Origin: Caldilineaceae bacterium
GTDB taxonomy: Bacteria; Chloroflexota; Anaerolineae; Caldilineales; Caldilineaceae
Direction: 5' to 3'
Length of the DNA: 64,000 nucleotides
Assembly (NCBI GenBank): GCA_019637695.1
Contig: JAHBVG010000018.1
Span: 28,691 to 92,690, forward strand
Position 1 is the first letter of the stretch, and every line of letters begins with the position of its first letter. This document shows, one piece after another, positions 63,758-64,000 of the stretch. The position numbers were made by a program, and so were the translations under genes. The notes below the pieces were generated by a model. The model saw only the letters and a program-made list of their open reading frames with translations. It searched no databases and was not told where the DNA came from.

Positions 63758-64000
63758 TATTCACCAGTTTGCGCAGCGTGAGCAACGATCCGTTGGATTT
63801 CATCCACAGTGCGGCCCGTGATATCTGCAATCACAGTAAGGTCGAAGCCGCGCATGAACATCGCCAGAACGATCTCCATGCGGCCTTCTTCACGGCCTTC
63901 CTCAATGCCTTGTTCACGACCTTGTTCAATGCCTTGTTCAATGCCCTGCTGATAGTGACGTTCTTTCTCTCGCGCCAGTGCAGTGATCAACATGCTGTGT
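63757..64000 (-). CDS. C-terminal part of an Rpn/PDDEXK-type transposase-like protein (5' end outside window)
   Basis: Only the last 80 or so codons are present; the frame is open to the right edge. The segment REKERHYQQGIEQGIEQGRE and EGREEGRMEIVLAM is the repeated Glu/Gly/Gln linker typical of Rpn recombination-promoting nucleases and related PD-(D/E)XK proteins. A helical C-terminus of the type FDLTVIADITGRTVDEIQRI follows. The nuclease domain itself is not in the window, so the assignment rests on the tail only. It is unusual as a close partner of a VOC gene. Confidence 0.6.
   Translation of the reverse strand, partial: HSMLITALAREKERHYQQGIEQGIEQGREQGIEEGREEGRMEIVLAMFMRGFDLTVIADITGRTVDEIQRIVAHAAQTGE

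Overview
The window looks like a chromosomal segment of a Chloroflexota bacterium, probably of the Anaerolineae/Caldilineae type. This is inferred from gene content: a Tat-type lipoprotein peptide-binding protein, a secreted TPTP-rich SH3 protein, a DUF2207 protein with a Ser/Arg tail, bacterial mevalonate kinase, a HipA-like/DUF3037 pair, a phasin-like coiled-coil protein, frequent GTG/TTG starts, and intergenic spacers full of 7-base tandem repeats. No 16S gene is present, so the placement is not proven. Base composition is moderately GC-rich throughout.

Layout. 3-9345 (+): envelope and secreted proteins, a DUF2071 protein, UV-damage endonuclease UvsE, an uncharacterised protein, and a membrane glycosyltransferase. 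9412-26644 (-): a long co-directional block with an HD hydrolase, a flippase-like membrane protein, a CDP-alcohol phosphatidyltransferase, NagA, two histidine kinases, glycogen branching enzyme GlgB, a double-GNAT protein, a GT5-like glycosyltransferase, mevalonate kinase, Nudix, a class-V aminotransferase, a glycerophosphodiesterase and a DUF59 protein. Many of its stop/start codons overlap (ATGA or GTGA), so most of it is translationally coupled. 26735-30609: HipA-like kinase with DUF3037, small membrane proteins and an FprA-type ferredoxin-NADP reductase. 30842-37861 (+): two paralogous amidohydrolases, a Rieske protein, a Cys/Met-metabolism PLP enzyme, a Tat-exported cyclase-family protein, a phasin-like protein behind a strong promoter with a palindromic operator, and a stress-type protein.

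37996-46633 (+): a tryptophan operon with a consensus promoter and a tryptophan T-box leader. It carries trpE, a tautomerase, trpS, trpG, a phosphotransferase, trpD, trpC and a second phosphotransferase; trpA, trpB and trpF are absent here. 46704-49296 is an accessory patch with a possible nuclease-like protein, a rifampin ADP-ribosyltransferase with an N-terminal zinc-finger-like extension, and two small hypotheticals. 49451-58631 (-): an oligopeptide ABC transporter operon (binding protein, two permeases, two ATPases) carrying two copies of an unassigned beta-propeller-like protein. 59268-60500 (-): RNase P RNA followed by tRNA-Leu, Ala, Gly, Phe, Gln and His, with intrinsic terminators. 60705-63340 (-): molybdenum-cofactor genes in transcription order moeA, moaC, moaD, moaE, preceded by a VOC protein and the end of an Rpn-like gene.

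The most unusual feature is non-coding. At least seven families of 7-base tandem repeats fill the spacers, run into gene ends so that they supply C-terminal residues and stop codons, and surround some start codons. With them are about eight palindromic, MITE-like elements of 40-160 bp. One has perfect 11-bp terminal inverted repeats flanked by a perfect 15-bp direct repeat. Another has replaced the 3' end of a gene.
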